From the NCBI GenBank assembly GCA_963545585.1, contig CAUUKX010000001.1:27525-91524 (forward strand): a stretch of 64,000 nt of DNA, given 5' to 3'. The first letter of the stretch is position 1. The number at the start of each line of letters is the position of its first letter. The position numbers and the translations under genes were made by a program. The notes under the pieces are model-generated. The model was not told the origin of the DNA and did not search any database. It saw only the letters and a list, made by a program, of their open reading frames with translations. This stretch comes from W11650 sp963545585. GTDB taxonomy: Bacteria > Bacillota > Clostridia > Lachnospirales > Vallitaleaceae. This document shows, one piece after another, positions 8,685 to 16,555 of this stretch.

Positions 8685-9890
8685 TCAAGCATCCTCCTCG
8701 GAAAACATATTGTCAATTCCGTCTTTCATTTTATCAAAAAAGCCTTTTTTCTTGGTTTCCGGCTTTTTCGTATCCGCTTTTGGGCTTTCTGCTTTTGAGG
8801 CTGCTTTCTTGCCGCCTAAGCTTTCCTCTAACCTGCGCAGCAAATCTTTTTGCTCGGCGTTTAAGCCTTTCGGCGTTTGAACAACGACCGTAATATACTG
8901 GTCACCCCGCAGCCGGGAATTGTTCAAATACGGCACGCCCTTGCCCCGCAGCCGGAAACGAGTGCCGGTCTGCGTTCCGGCGCTCATCGGGTACGATACT
9001 TCACCCTCCAGCGTCGGCACAACCAGTTCATCGCCCAGCGCCGCTTGGGTAAAACTAATCGGCATGGTGTAATAAATATCATTGCCGACCCGCTCAAACA
9101 GTGGTGACGGCTTGACATAAAGGGTCAACAAAATATCGCCGCGCGGCCCGCCGTTCAGCCCCGGCTCGCCCTTGCCCCGCAGCCGGATGGTCTGTCCGTC
9201 TTCAATTCCGGCCGGAATGGTAACGCTGATCCGTTTTTTAGTTTTGACATAACCACCGCCGCTACAGGTGTGGCACTTTTCCTTGATGATCTTACCGCTG
9301 CCGCTACAGGCTGAACATGGCCGAACACTGGATACCGCTCCGAACATCGTCTGCTGATTATACCGAACTTGACCCGAACCTCCGCAAGTCGAACAGGTTT
9401 CCGGCTTCGTACCCGGTTTAGCACCCGAACCGCTGCAATGCGTACATTCTTCGGATACGGTCACATTCAAATCTTTTTCCACGCCAAAAACAGCTTCTTT
9501 AAACTCCAGCTCCAAGCTGGCTCGTAAAGAAGCTCCCTGCCGGGGGGCATTGGGATTGGAACGTCGGCCGCCGCCGAAAAAGTCGCCGAAGAAATCACCG
9601 AAAATATCACCCATATCCATACCGCCAAAGCCGCCGTACCCACCTGCACTGCCTGCCCCCTGCGAAAAAGCGGCATGACCAAACTGGTCGTATTGCTTGC
9701 GCTTTTGCGGGTCATTCAGCACTTCGTACGCTTCGGTCGCTTCCCGGAACTTTTCTTCCGCCGCCTTATCATTTTGATTGGTATCGGGATGATATTGCTT
9801 AGCCAGTTTCCGATATGCCTTTTTTAACTCTTTTTCATCTGCTGTTTTGCTTACACCCAGCACTTCATAATAATCTCTTTTATCTGCCAT
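8685..9890 (-). CDS. dnaJ: Chaperone DnaJ (Hsp40)
   Basis: Co-chaperone that stimulates DnaK ATPase and delivers clients. Domain order: J domain with the HPD motif (KQYHPDTNQ), a Gly/Phe-rich region (GGYGGFGGMDMGDIFGDF), four CxxCxGxG zinc repeats (CTHCSGSG, CSTCGGSG, CSACSGSG, CHTCSGGG), and the C-terminal substrate-binding domains. The start at 9890 (MADKRDYYEVLG) is chosen because AGAGGA precedes it; the frame is open for 23 more codons upstream. Length is 401 residues. Confidence 0.96.
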   Translation of the reverse strand: MADKRDYYEVLGVSKTADEKELKKAYRKLAKQYHPDTNQNDKAAEEKFREATEAYEVLNDPQKRKQYDQFGHAAFSQGAGSAGGYGGFGGMDMGDIFGDFFGDFFGGGRRSNPNAPRQGASLRASLELEFKEAVFGVEKDLNVTVSEECTHCSGSGAKPGTKPETCSTCGGSGQVRYNQQTMFGAVSSVRPCSACSGSGKIIKEKCHTCSGGGYVKTKKRISVTIPAGIEDGQTIRLRGKGEPGLNGGPRGDILLTLYVKPSPLFERVGNDIYYTMPISFTQAALGDELVVPTLEGEVSYPMSAGTQTGTRFRLRGKGVPYLNNSRLRGDQYITVVVQTPKGLNAEQKDLLRRLEESLGGKKAASKAESPKADTKKPETKKKGFFDKMKDGIDNMFSEEDA

Positions 9891-9915
9891 GATATCCTCT
9901 ATTTCTAAGAACGCG

Positions 9916-9990
9916 AAAGGGGCTGCCGGCTCAATCACAAAACGGTAGCTTAAAACCACCGTTTCGGCTCGCCGTATGGCAAAGCCCCTT
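9916..9990 (-). terminator. Hairpin downstream of dnaK
   Basis: Outer stem AAAGGGGCTGCC / GGCAAAGCCCCTT enclosing a second stem AAACGGT / ACCGTTT. It lies just upstream of dnaJ. The T-run is short (CCCCTTTCG), so it is more likely an attenuator or processing hairpin that sets the DnaK:DnaJ ratio than a full terminator. Confidence 0.55.
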
Positions 9991-10077
9991 TACTCAACAG
10001 TCCTTTTCTTTGCTTATCTATGCTTTCCTGCTGCTGCCGCTTAAAACCTGTTTTCCCGTTTGCTTACTGTTTACAGC

Positions 10078-10114
10078 ATTTTCCGCGCCGCAGTAGCCTG
10101 TCGGCGCAGAAAAT
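10078..10114. repeat. Inverted repeat after dnaK
   Basis: Arms ATTTTC-C-GCGCCG and CGGCGC-A-GAAAAT around an 11-base loop, 26 bases after the dnaK stop codon. A stable hairpin is expected in the dnaK-dnaJ mRNA; there is no T-run on the minus strand. Confidence 0.55.
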
Positions 10115-10140
10115 CGAAATCATATGATAAGTTTCATTCT

Positions 10141-12024
10141 TTATTTTTCTTTAAAATCCACGTCAACCACATTGTCATCGTCTACACCGCCGTTATTCTG
10201 CTGACCGGTGTCATTCCCTTCCGGTGCGGCTCCCGCTGCTTTGGCTGCCTGTGCATTATGCGCCATATTGGCAAAAAACTTGCCGACCGCTTCCTGCATG
10301 GTCTTATCCAGTTTTTCCTTGGCGGCTTTCATTCTCTCCATTTCTTCGGTGGACATCGTTTCTATTTTGGTCTTGTCTAAGATTTCTTTTAATTCTTTCA
10401 AATCAGCTTCCATTTTCACCTTGTCCGAAGCATCCATTTTCTCGCCCTGCTCTTGCAAATGCTTTTCCGCCTGAAAAGCGGCAGAATCCGCCTCATTGCG
10501 GGCATCAATATTTTCCTTCCGCTTCTTATCCTGTGCTTCAAAAGCCTTGGCTTCTTCTACTGCCTTTTCAATCTCGGCGTCGGATAAATTACTGCTGGCC
10601 GTAATGGTGATATTCTGTTCCTTGCCAGTGCCTAAATCCTTGGCACTGACTTTAACAATACCGTTAGCATCAATATCAAAGGTAACTTCGATTTGCGGGA
10701 TGCCCCTCGGTGCCGCCGGAATTCCATCCAAACGGAATCGGCCGAGTGTCTTGTTATCGGCGGCAAATTCTCTTTCGCCCTGAACAATATGAATATCAAC
10801 CGCCGACTGATTATTTTCCGCAGTAGAGAAAACCTGACTCTTCTTGGTCGGAATTGTTGTATTTCTCTCAATCAGCTTGGTGGCTACGCCGCCCAAAGTT
10901 TCCAGACCAAGGGAGAGCGGTGTAACATCCAGCAGCAGGATATCGCCCGCACCAGCATCACCGGCCAATTTTCCACCCTGAATGGCCGCACCGACCGCAA
11001 CACATTCGTCCGGGTTAATGCCCTTAAACGGTTCCTTGCCGATCAGCTTATAAACCGCATCCTGCACCGCCGGAATCCGGGTTGAACCGCCGACTAACAG
11101 CACTTTATCAATATCGCTGGCTTTTAAGTCCGCATCCTTTAATGCCTGATTAACCGGGCCCATTGTCTTTTCCACCAAATCGCTGGTTAATTTATCAAAC
11201 TCCGCCCGGGTCAAAGTTACATCCAAATGCTTCGGCCCTTCCTGTGTGGCGGTGATAAACGGCAGATTGATGCCGGTCGTGGTCGAGGAGGAAAGCTCTT
11301 TCTTGGCTTTCTCGGCTGCTTCTTTTAATCTCTGCATCGCCATCTTATCGCTCGACAAGTCAATTCCTTCCTTGCCCTTGAAGTCCTGAATCAAATAATC
11401 CATAATCCTCTGGTCAAAGTCATCGCCGCCCAAATGGTTGTTGCCGTTGGTGGCCAATACTTCCAATACGCCGTCGCCAATTTCAATCAGCGAAACGTCA
11501 AAAGTACCGCCGCCCAAGTCATAAACCATAATGGTCTGCTCTTTTTCATTATCCAGTCCGTAGGCCAGCGCTGCCGCCGTCGGTTCATTGATGATCCGTT
11601 TCACTTCCAGTCCGGCAATCTTACCGGCATCCTTGGTTGCCTGTCTTTGGCTGTCGGAGAAGTAGGCCGGTACTGTGATAACTGCTTCGGTTATGCTCTC
11701 GCCCAAATAGCTTTCGGCGTCCGCTTTCATCTTTTGCAGAACCATCGCCGAGATTTCCTGCGGTGAATAATTTTTGCCGTCAATATTCACTTTTCTGTCT
11801 GTACCCATATCTCTTTTAATCGATGCAATCGTTTTATCCGGATTGGTCACGGCCTGTCTTTTGGCCGGTTCGCCGACAATCCGTTCACCGTCCTTTTTAA
11901 AAGCAACTACCGACGGAGTGGTTCTGGCTCCCTCGGAGTTGGCGATAACCACCGGTTTTCCGCCTTCCATTACCGACACACACGAATTAGTAGTTCCTAA
12001 GTCAATTCCAATAATTTTTCCCAT
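10141..12024 (-). CDS. dnaK: Chaperone DnaK (Hsp70)
   Basis: ATP-dependent Hsp70 chaperone, 627 residues. It shows the N-terminal phosphate loop GIDLGTTNSCV, the second phosphate motif YDLGGGTFDVSLIE, the adenosine motif LLVGGSTRIPAVQ, the linker DVTPLSLGLETLGG, and a C-terminal lid ending in NVVDVDFKEK (EEVD-like acidic end of bacterial DnaK). A GGAGG site precedes the ATG. It lies between grpE and dnaJ in the HrcA operon. Confidence 0.98.
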   Translation of the reverse strand: MGKIIGIDLGTTNSCVSVMEGGKPVVIANSEGARTTPSVVAFKKDGERIVGEPAKRQAVTNPDKTIASIKRDMGTDRKVNIDGKNYSPQEISAMVLQKMKADAESYLGESITEAVITVPAYFSDSQRQATKDAGKIAGLEVKRIINEPTAAALAYGLDNEKEQTIMVYDLGGGTFDVSLIEIGDGVLEVLATNGNNHLGGDDFDQRIMDYLIQDFKGKEGIDLSSDKMAMQRLKEAAEKAKKELSSSTTTGINLPFITATQEGPKHLDVTLTRAEFDKLTSDLVEKTMGPVNQALKDADLKASDIDKVLLVGGSTRIPAVQDAVYKLIGKEPFKGINPDECVAVGAAIQGGKLAGDAGAGDILLLDVTPLSLGLETLGGVATKLIERNTTIPTKKSQVFSTAENNQSAVDIHIVQGEREFAADNKTLGRFRLDGIPAAPRGIPQIEVTFDIDANGIVKVSAKDLGTGKEQNITITASSNLSDAEIEKAVEEAKAFEAQDKKRKENIDARNEADSAAFQAEKHLQEQGEKMDASDKVKMEADLKELKEILDKTKIETMSTEEMERMKAAKEKLDKTMQEAVGKFFANMAHNAQAAKAAGAAPEGNDTGQQNNGGVDDDNVVDVDFKEK

Positions 12025-12191
12025 TTTTATTTCCTCCTACGTTTTAAAATCATTTTATTCTGCTCCTGCGGAGCAATCTATTTGAGCAATCCGGCCTCTT
12101 TCGTTTGGAAACCGGAAAGTTTGACTGCCACTATTTTCCAAAGGTAATTCTTGCCCGTTACAGTCACTGAAAATAAAATCCATCCGGCAGT

Positions 12192-12773
12192 TTAATTGGC
12201 TACTTTGACCACACTGTGGCGGACTACCTTGTCCTTATACAAATAACCTTTTTGATAAACTTCGGAAACAATATTTTCTCCGAAATCCGGGTTTTCCTCA
12301 TGACTGATGGCACTGTGCAGGTCGTGGTTAAACTCCTGTCCTAAGGCATCAATTTCTTTGACCCCAAGATTTGCCAGCACATCCAGCAGTTTTTTATATA
12401 CCATTTCCATGCCGGTAATGACACCGTCCTTTTGCTCCGGCAAATGGGCAAATGCTCGGTCAAAGTCATCCAAAATCGGCAAAAGCGCTTCGATAACCGC
12501 CGCTTCGCCTTTTTCCTGCATCATCTCTTTTTCTTTCAGCGAACGCTTGCGGTAATTATCAAACTCCGCCAACATTCGGCGATAGGCGTCTTCCTTTTCG
12601 CTGTTCTCCTGCATCAGTCTGGCAATTTCAGCCTTGGCCAGTTCTTCGGCTGTCGGTTCTGACTGCTCTGCCGCCGCCGCACTTTCTGTGGTTTCCGGTT
12701 CTGTCGTCTCGGCCGCTGTTTTTTCCTCTGTTTCCACCGCTTTTATTTCTTCGTTAAATTCCTGTTTTTCCAT
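12192..12773 (-). CDS. grpE: Nucleotide exchange factor GrpE
   Basis: Homodimeric exchange factor that releases ADP from DnaK. Of the 193 residues, the first 45 are an acidic, Ala/Glu/Thr-rich tail. A long coiled-coil helix follows (NSEKEDAYRRMLAEFDNYRKR), then the signature region GVKEIDALGQEFNHDLHSAI and the C-terminal beta domain (GYLYKDKVVRHSVVKV). The position between hrcA and dnaK is the standard one. Confidence 0.96.
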   Translation of the reverse strand: MEKQEFNEEIKAVETEEKTAAETTEPETTESAAAAEQSEPTAEELAKAEIARLMQENSEKEDAYRRMLAEFDNYRKRSLKEKEMMQEKGEAAVIEALLPILDDFDRAFAHLPEQKDGVITGMEMVYKKLLDVLANLGVKEIDALGQEFNHDLHSAISHEENPDFGENIVSEVYQKGYLYKDKVVRHSVVKVAN

Positions 12774-12908
12774 TCTTACCCGCTCTCGCTTTCCTTTCTT
12801 GCCGCTTTCTCATGCCCGGATTTTTGAGTTTGCCCGCCTTGTTTTCCTTCAAAGGCACAGCCCTTTCCCCAGTCAAACCCTGCCGCCAAACCAAACAAAC
12901 ATCCATCG

Positions 12909-13949
12909 CTACCGCCGGGAAAGCTGCGTCAGCAGCTCATCAATGTCTTTAATCAGCACCCGCAGATTGGAAATCGTATTTTCATAATCCATCCGCTTCG
13001 GCCCGATAATCGCTATTGCTCCCGCTTTTTCTCCATTGATATGGTAGCTGGTAGTAATCAAACTCAGGTCTTTTAAGTCCTGAATATTATTTTCTTCGCC
13101 AATGACAATCTTAACATTGCCATCGTCGCTTTCAAAGGTCGTATTGATGATATCCTCTAAAATTTCCTCCTGCTCCAGTGCCCGCATAATCGATGATGCC
13201 TTGCCGACATCCTGAAACTCCGGCAGCTTCATCATATTCGATGCCCCGTAGGTGAAAATATCCGCTTCATCCATTTGCTGAATGGCTCGGAAGATAACAT
13301 CCAGTACTTCCGCCATAATTCTTTGTTCCTGACCGTCATTGCCTTTGATCCGATGGATACAGTTTAAATCAATATCCTCTAAACTCATGCCCCGCAGTTC
13401 CTGATTAATGCAAATCGACAATCGGGTCAGAAGCTCTTGATTAACCGGCTGCTCCAAATGAATCAACTGATCCTTGACCTGATTTCTTTCCGCCACCACG
13501 ATGACCAGTAAATCCTGACTGCTGACCTCAACCAGCTGAATGTTGCGGATTCGGGTTTTCTTATATTGCGGTGTACTGACCAGAGTAGCGTAATTGGTTT
13601 CCTCCGCCAGCCTCTTGGCAATGGATTTGAGCAAATCCTCAATCCGACCGGCACTGGCTTTTAATTCCTCCAGATATGCCAATTTCCGATACTCGGATTT
13701 TTGCAGCTGCATAACCATATCAACATACAGCCGATAGCCCTTATCCGAGGGAATCCGCCCGGCCGAAGCATGCGGCTGAATAATAAAACCAAGCTCCTCC
13801 AAATCACTCATTTCATTGCGAATCGTCGCCGGTGAAACACCTAAATTATACTGTTTTGAAATCGTCCTTGAGCCGACCGGCAAAGCAGTTTCAAAGTAAT
13901 TATTAATAATGGCTTTCAATATTTCCTGCTTACGCTCATCCAGCTTCAT
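12909..13949 (-). CDS. hrcA: Heat-inducible transcription repressor HrcA
   Basis: Repressor that binds CIRCE operators and is kept active by GroEL. The 346 residues begin with a winged-helix DNA-binding domain (MKLDERKQEILKAIINNYFE, VGSRTISKQYNLGVSPATIRNEMSDLEELGFI). The GAF-like dimerisation and inserted domains follow. It is the first gene of the operon and lies just downstream of a perfect CIRCE element, so it is autoregulated. Confidence 0.96.
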   Translation of the reverse strand: MKLDERKQEILKAIINNYFETALPVGSRTISKQYNLGVSPATIRNEMSDLEELGFIIQPHASAGRIPSDKGYRLYVDMVMQLQKSEYRKLAYLEELKASAGRIEDLLKSIAKRLAEETNYATLVSTPQYKKTRIRNIQLVEVSSQDLLVIVVAERNQVKDQLIHLEQPVNQELLTRLSICINQELRGMSLEDIDLNCIHRIKGNDGQEQRIMAEVLDVIFRAIQQMDEADIFTYGASNMMKLPEFQDVGKASSIMRALEQEEILEDIINTTFESDDGNVKIVIGEENNIQDLKDLSLITTSYHINGEKAGAIAIIGPKRMDYENTISNLRVLIKDIDELLTQLSRR

Positions 13950-13974
13950 CTTCGATTCCCCCTTTCCGGTTTTG

Positions 13975-14001
13975 TTAGCACTCGATTAATCAGAGTGCTA
14001 A
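13975..14001 (-). promoter_or_regulatory. CIRCE operator
   Basis: Perfect TTAGCACTC-N9-GAGTGCTAA inverted repeat, the binding site of HrcA. It begins about 26 bases before the hrcA ATG and just downstream of the -10 box, so bound HrcA would block transcription start. Confidence 0.97.
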
Positions 14002-14010
14002 CATATTCAT

Positions 14011-14039
14011 ATAATATATAAAAAAAAGAGCTTTGTCAA
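14011..14039 (-). promoter_or_regulatory. hrcA operon promoter
   Basis: Minus-strand TTGACA (14034-14039) and TATTAT (14011-14016) separated by 17 bases. This is a sigma-A type promoter immediately upstream of CIRCE. It lies between the prophage end and hrcA, so the integration leaves the heat-shock operon with its own promoter. Confidence 0.88.
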
Positions 14040-14068
14040 GCCCTTTCCCAAGGTTTTATACTTTGTTT

Positions 14069-14140
14069 ACAGTTCAGGCAAGCAGAAAGTTATGCATGAT
14101 ACTGCTCGGGAAAGCTTGGTCAACACTGAATAAGTACAAA
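14069..14140. repeat. Integration-site repeat, left arm
   Basis: Starts ACAGTTCAGGCAAGCAGAAA and ends CACTGAATAAGTACAAA. Its reverse complement aligns over most of its length with 58673-58789 at the other prophage end, including identical 17-base inner ends. It shares its first 18 bases with the host repeat at 4167. Confidence 0.85.
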
Positions 14141-14142
14141 TT
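14138..14142. other. Proposed left attachment-site core
   Basis: AAATT shared with 58668-58672. Joining host DNA left of this core to host DNA right of the other core recreates a perfect 17-bp inverted repeat with a 2-base centre, the proposed original attB. The exact crossover within the pentamer is not determined. Confidence 0.6.
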
Positions 14143-14183
14143 CATAACACATTTTTATAGAAGAAATTATATCGCATTATCTT

Positions 14184-14903
14184 TTATCTGTCCATAATAA
14201 CCACCACCTTATTCTTGCTGTCCCATTCAACAACCTTGTCAAACACTTTCTCAGCCAGTTCTCGAATACTCACATAGTTCCTGTTGTCAATCACCTGTCC
14301 AGCCAGTTCGCACATCTGGCCATTGTAATTGACTTTGACGACATTCTTTTTCGCTTCGTCTACCAGCTTTGCGATTCCATCTGTAAACTCCTGCCAGTCA
14401 TTAGGGCGGGCTAAAATCTTGCGAGGGCAAAACTTCCCGCTCCAATCCTGATGTTTGAACACTTTCAAGTGCGGATAAGTCAAAAGTAAGGCTGTATTGA
14501 GTTTCTGCGCATTTTCTTCCGCCTTTTCATAGTTTCGGTTCTCGCAAATCTCAATAGCAATCGTCTTGCGATTTCCGTTCCCACTCCCATCCCCGGCGTG
14601 ATAACAAAACTCATCCAGCGGCACACACTGCGTGATGCTGTCATCATCGACAAATAGATGAACCGATACATAGGCACTGTCGGCGTTCTCCACATTTTGC
14701 AAATACCTTGCATGGGCTTCATCGCCTGCCGTAGGTGCGGTGTTTGCCGTGTTGTGATTAGTAATACCGATAACCTCTTTCATCTTGACCAGTGTCCGCA
14801 CATTCGCTTTGCCCTTTGGCTGCACGATAGCCAATTTTACCGGGATTCCGTCAATCTCGCTATCTTGAATGATTCCTTGTATAATCGTCAATGGCCGAAT
14901 CAT
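14184..14903 (-). CDS. Phage endolysin, N-acetylmuramoyl-L-alanine amidase
   Basis: Zinc amidase of the Amidase_2/PGRP type that cuts the amide bond between muramic acid and the stem peptide during lysis. Likely zinc ligands and catalytic residues are H50 (GITNHNTAN), H151 (KHQDWSGKFCPRKI) and C159, with H102 in CYHAGDGSGNG. The last 50 residues (VNYNGQMCELAGQVIDNRNYVSIRELAEKV) resemble a copper amine oxidase N-type 'stalk' domain used by Clostridia as a wall-associated module. There is no signal peptide, so export depends on the holin encoded immediately upstream. Confidence 0.9.
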   Translation of the reverse strand: MIRPLTIIQGIIQDSEIDGIPVKLAIVQPKGKANVRTLVKMKEVIGITNHNTANTAPTAGDEAHARYLQNVENADSAYVSVHLFVDDDSITQCVPLDEFCYHAGDGSGNGNRKTIAIEICENRNYEKAEENAQKLNTALLLTYPHLKVFKHQDWSGKFCPRKILARPNDWQEFTDGIAKLVDEAKKNVVKVNYNGQMCELAGQVIDNRNYVSIRELAEKVFDKVVEWDSKNKVVVIMDR

Positions 14904-15113
14904 TTAATCGCCTTCTTTCACTTCCGGCAATCCTGCTACGGAAGTAAGCATAGACAGTACACCCGCCAAGACAGATGCACTAACTACCATACGCCAATCC
15001 ACTGCCCCCAAGACTGCCGCTGTTCCGATGGTAGCGACTGCGGTCTGGGCAACGGTCTTAATTGCCCGCACTGCTGCCGCCTCAAGCCATTTTGCTGTAA
15101 ATACTTTCTTCAT
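14904..15113 (-). CDS. Phage holin (r1t-like)
   Basis: A 69-residue protein with two hydrophobic segments (about 17-36 and 42-60) and a charged acidic tail. The start MKKVFTAKWLEAAAVRAIKTVAQT is typical of the small r1t-type holins of Bacillota phages. It forms the membrane lesion that releases the amidase. The stop codon abuts the endolysin ATG. Confidence 0.85.
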   Translation of the reverse strand: MKKVFTAKWLEAAAVRAIKTVAQTAVATIGTAAVLGAVDWRMVVSASVLAGVLSMLTSVAGLPEVKEGD

Positions 15114-15127
15114 ACCTTTAATCCTCC

Positions 15128-15379
15128 TTATAAACTGATTTTGATATTCTCTTGTTTCTTATATGCGTCAAAATACAATTCGCCCTTGTCCCCGTTATGC
15201 GTAACTTCGTAATACATACCGTTTGAAATCGTTGTGCTTAACAGTGCTTTATTGTTTTGCAGTGTCTTGCATACCCAGACTACATATGTATCTTCCTTTG
15301 TAATCTTCGTGTCAAAATGATCATTGTGGTATGCGACTACTTTCTCCTTACAAAGTTCTTGAAATTCATCATTTCCCAT
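15128..15379 (-). CDS. Small phage protein, DUF6275-like
   Basis: An 83-residue hydrophilic protein with the recognisable core TYVVWVCKTLQNNKALLSTT, GMYYEVTHNGDKGELYFDAYKK, which I associate with a family of small phage proteins of unknown function found near lysis genes. No catalytic motif or membrane segment is seen. An AGGAGG site precedes the start. It sits between the holin and the Tad2-like gene in a run of short genes. Confidence 0.6.
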   Translation of the reverse strand: MGNDEFQELCKEKVVAYHNDHFDTKITKEDTYVVWVCKTLQNNKALLSTTISNGMYYEVTHNGDKGELYFDAYKKQENIKISL

Positions 15380-15393
15380 ACCTTTAATCCTCC

Positions 15394-15609
15394 TTATTCT
15401 ACTACTTCCCAGTCATCCGAAAACAACTCAACTACTGTTTCCTTCCAAGGAACACACCCGAAACGACTTTGCACATACAAATAGGGATGTGTCATTTTGC
15501 TATGCTCGTCAGGGATCTGTGCCCGAATTTTTACATCTTCTTTCCATTGCGGCAATCTCATTGCCCCATCCCCTTTTTTGATTTTGTCAAACGCCTGTCC
15601 AAATGTCAT
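15394..15609 (-). CDS. DUF2829/Tad2-like protein, possible anti-Thoeris factor
   Basis: A 71-residue protein matching the small DUF2829/Tad2 fold pattern: start MTFGQAFDKIKKGDGAMRLPQW, central PYLYVQSRFG, and end PWKETVVELFSDDWEVVE. Tad2-domain proteins from phages are known to sequester cyclic-nucleotide signals of Thoeris (and in some cases CBASS) defence. That this copy does so is inference from family likeness only. It lies in the accessory cluster between tail fibre and lysis genes, a common place for anti-defence genes. Confidence 0.7.
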   Translation of the reverse strand: MTFGQAFDKIKKGDGAMRLPQWKEDVKIRAQIPDEHSKMTHPYLYVQSRFGCVPWKETVVELFSDDWEVVE

Positions 15610-15613
15610 TTTC

Positions 15614-16039
15614 TCAATCCTCCTTTATATTCATCTCGTTTATTTCCGGCTCGTACTTATGCTTCACAAGGCCATTCCCGCCAAGCTCATAGTAAATTAC
15701 TAAATTAGCATGAAAGTTCTCCAGCTGCCGCCTTGTAATATACCCCTGCTGCTTTGCTGAATTATAGCAGACAAAAAGCTTATCCCTGATACTTCCCAGC
15801 TTATATTCCTTGTCCCGCTGAATATGGCCGTCAATCTTCTCTGTTAATCTATCAATGCTGCTTTGATTTTTCTTTATCATCGCAAACAGCGCTTCTTTTT
15901 CCTGCTGCTTGTCATGAAAGCCGGTCGCTGCCTTATAAAAACGCTCTACGACTTTATATAGGCCATACAGGGCGCAGCAAAACACAATCACCTGTTCCAC
16001 GCTGAAATGCCCAAAAACATTAACTAACTCTTTCACCAT
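15614..16039 (-). CDS. Membrane-anchored small phage protein
   Basis: 141 residues with one membrane helix near the N-terminus (VEQVIVFCCALYGLYKVV, about 15-32), then a coiled-coil-like region (QQEKEALFAMIKKNQSSIDRLTEKI) and a conserved-looking C-terminal part (GYITRRQLENFHANLVIYYELGGNG). The layout resembles holin-accessory or XhlA-like proteins placed next to phage lysis genes, but the family is not certain. Confidence 0.55.
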   Translation of the reverse strand: MVKELVNVFGHFSVEQVIVFCCALYGLYKVVERFYKAATGFHDKQQEKEALFAMIKKNQSSIDRLTEKIDGHIQRDKEYKLGSIRDKLFVCYNSAKQQGYITRRQLENFHANLVIYYELGGNGLVKHKYEPEINEMNIKED

Positions 16040-16080
16040 TCACCACCTTTGATTGGGCAGCCGTAGCCGCCCCTTGCTCC

Positions 16081-16212
16081 TTAGCCCTCTGTCGCCAGTT
16101 CCGGTAATCCCAATTCTTCCAAAGCCGCCTTGACCCTCGGCTTAATCTTTGGATTTAGATTCTTAAACTCCCGCTTTCCCTCAATAATCAGGTAAGCATA
16201 TACCAATGCCAT
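16081..16212 (-). CDS. CD1375-like small phage protein
   Basis: 43 residues, MALVYAYLIIEGKREFKNLN then PKIKPRVKAALEELGLPELA, the pattern of the short CD1375-type proteins encoded downstream of tail fibre genes in Clostridia phages. Function unknown. The start at 16212 is chosen because an excellent GGAGGTG site lies 6 bases before it; the longer open frame upstream has no such site. Confidence 0.75.
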   Translation of the reverse strand: MALVYAYLIIEGKREFKNLNPKIKPRVKAALEELGLPELATEG

Positions 16213-16273
16213 GCTTTTCACCTCCTCCCTGAATAAAATATTTATGAGAAACAAGAAAACCCTGTCTTTCATA

Positions 16274-16543
16274 TTACTTTCCCTCGTAGACTTCCACAAT
16301 GGCCTCCATAGCCGCATCCGCTTTCTTGTCGATACTGTCTAACTTTTCTTCCATCGTCAAAGGTCTTGATTCTTCACGCAGGACAATTTGCTGCGTTTTA
16401 GCATCCCAATACTCGACATAGTTTGTTCCCGGCTTTGGGTTCTCTGGCAATGCGGGCCTTTCCACTTCGGTCTTGATTAGTTCGACCGTGGTCGGCTGAT
16501 AGTCGATTACTCGCCCTGTTTCATCAATTAAAAATGCATACAT
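16274..16543 (-). CDS. Tail-fibre-associated small protein
   Basis: 89 residues, beginning MYAFLIDETGRVIDYQPTTV with a Pro-rich middle (PALPENPKPGTNYVEYWDAKTQQIV) and a helical end. This resembles the small XkdX-neighbour proteins encoded just after phage tail fibres; some act as fibre chaperones. No direct functional motif is visible. A GGAGAT site precedes the ATG and the gene follows the fibre gene by 12 bases. Confidence 0.5.
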   Translation of the reverse strand: MYAFLIDETGRVIDYQPTTVELIKTEVERPALPENPKPGTNYVEYWDAKTQQIVLREESRPLTMEEKLDSIDKKADAAMEAIVEVYEGK

Positions 16544-16555
16544 TTGGTTTATCTC

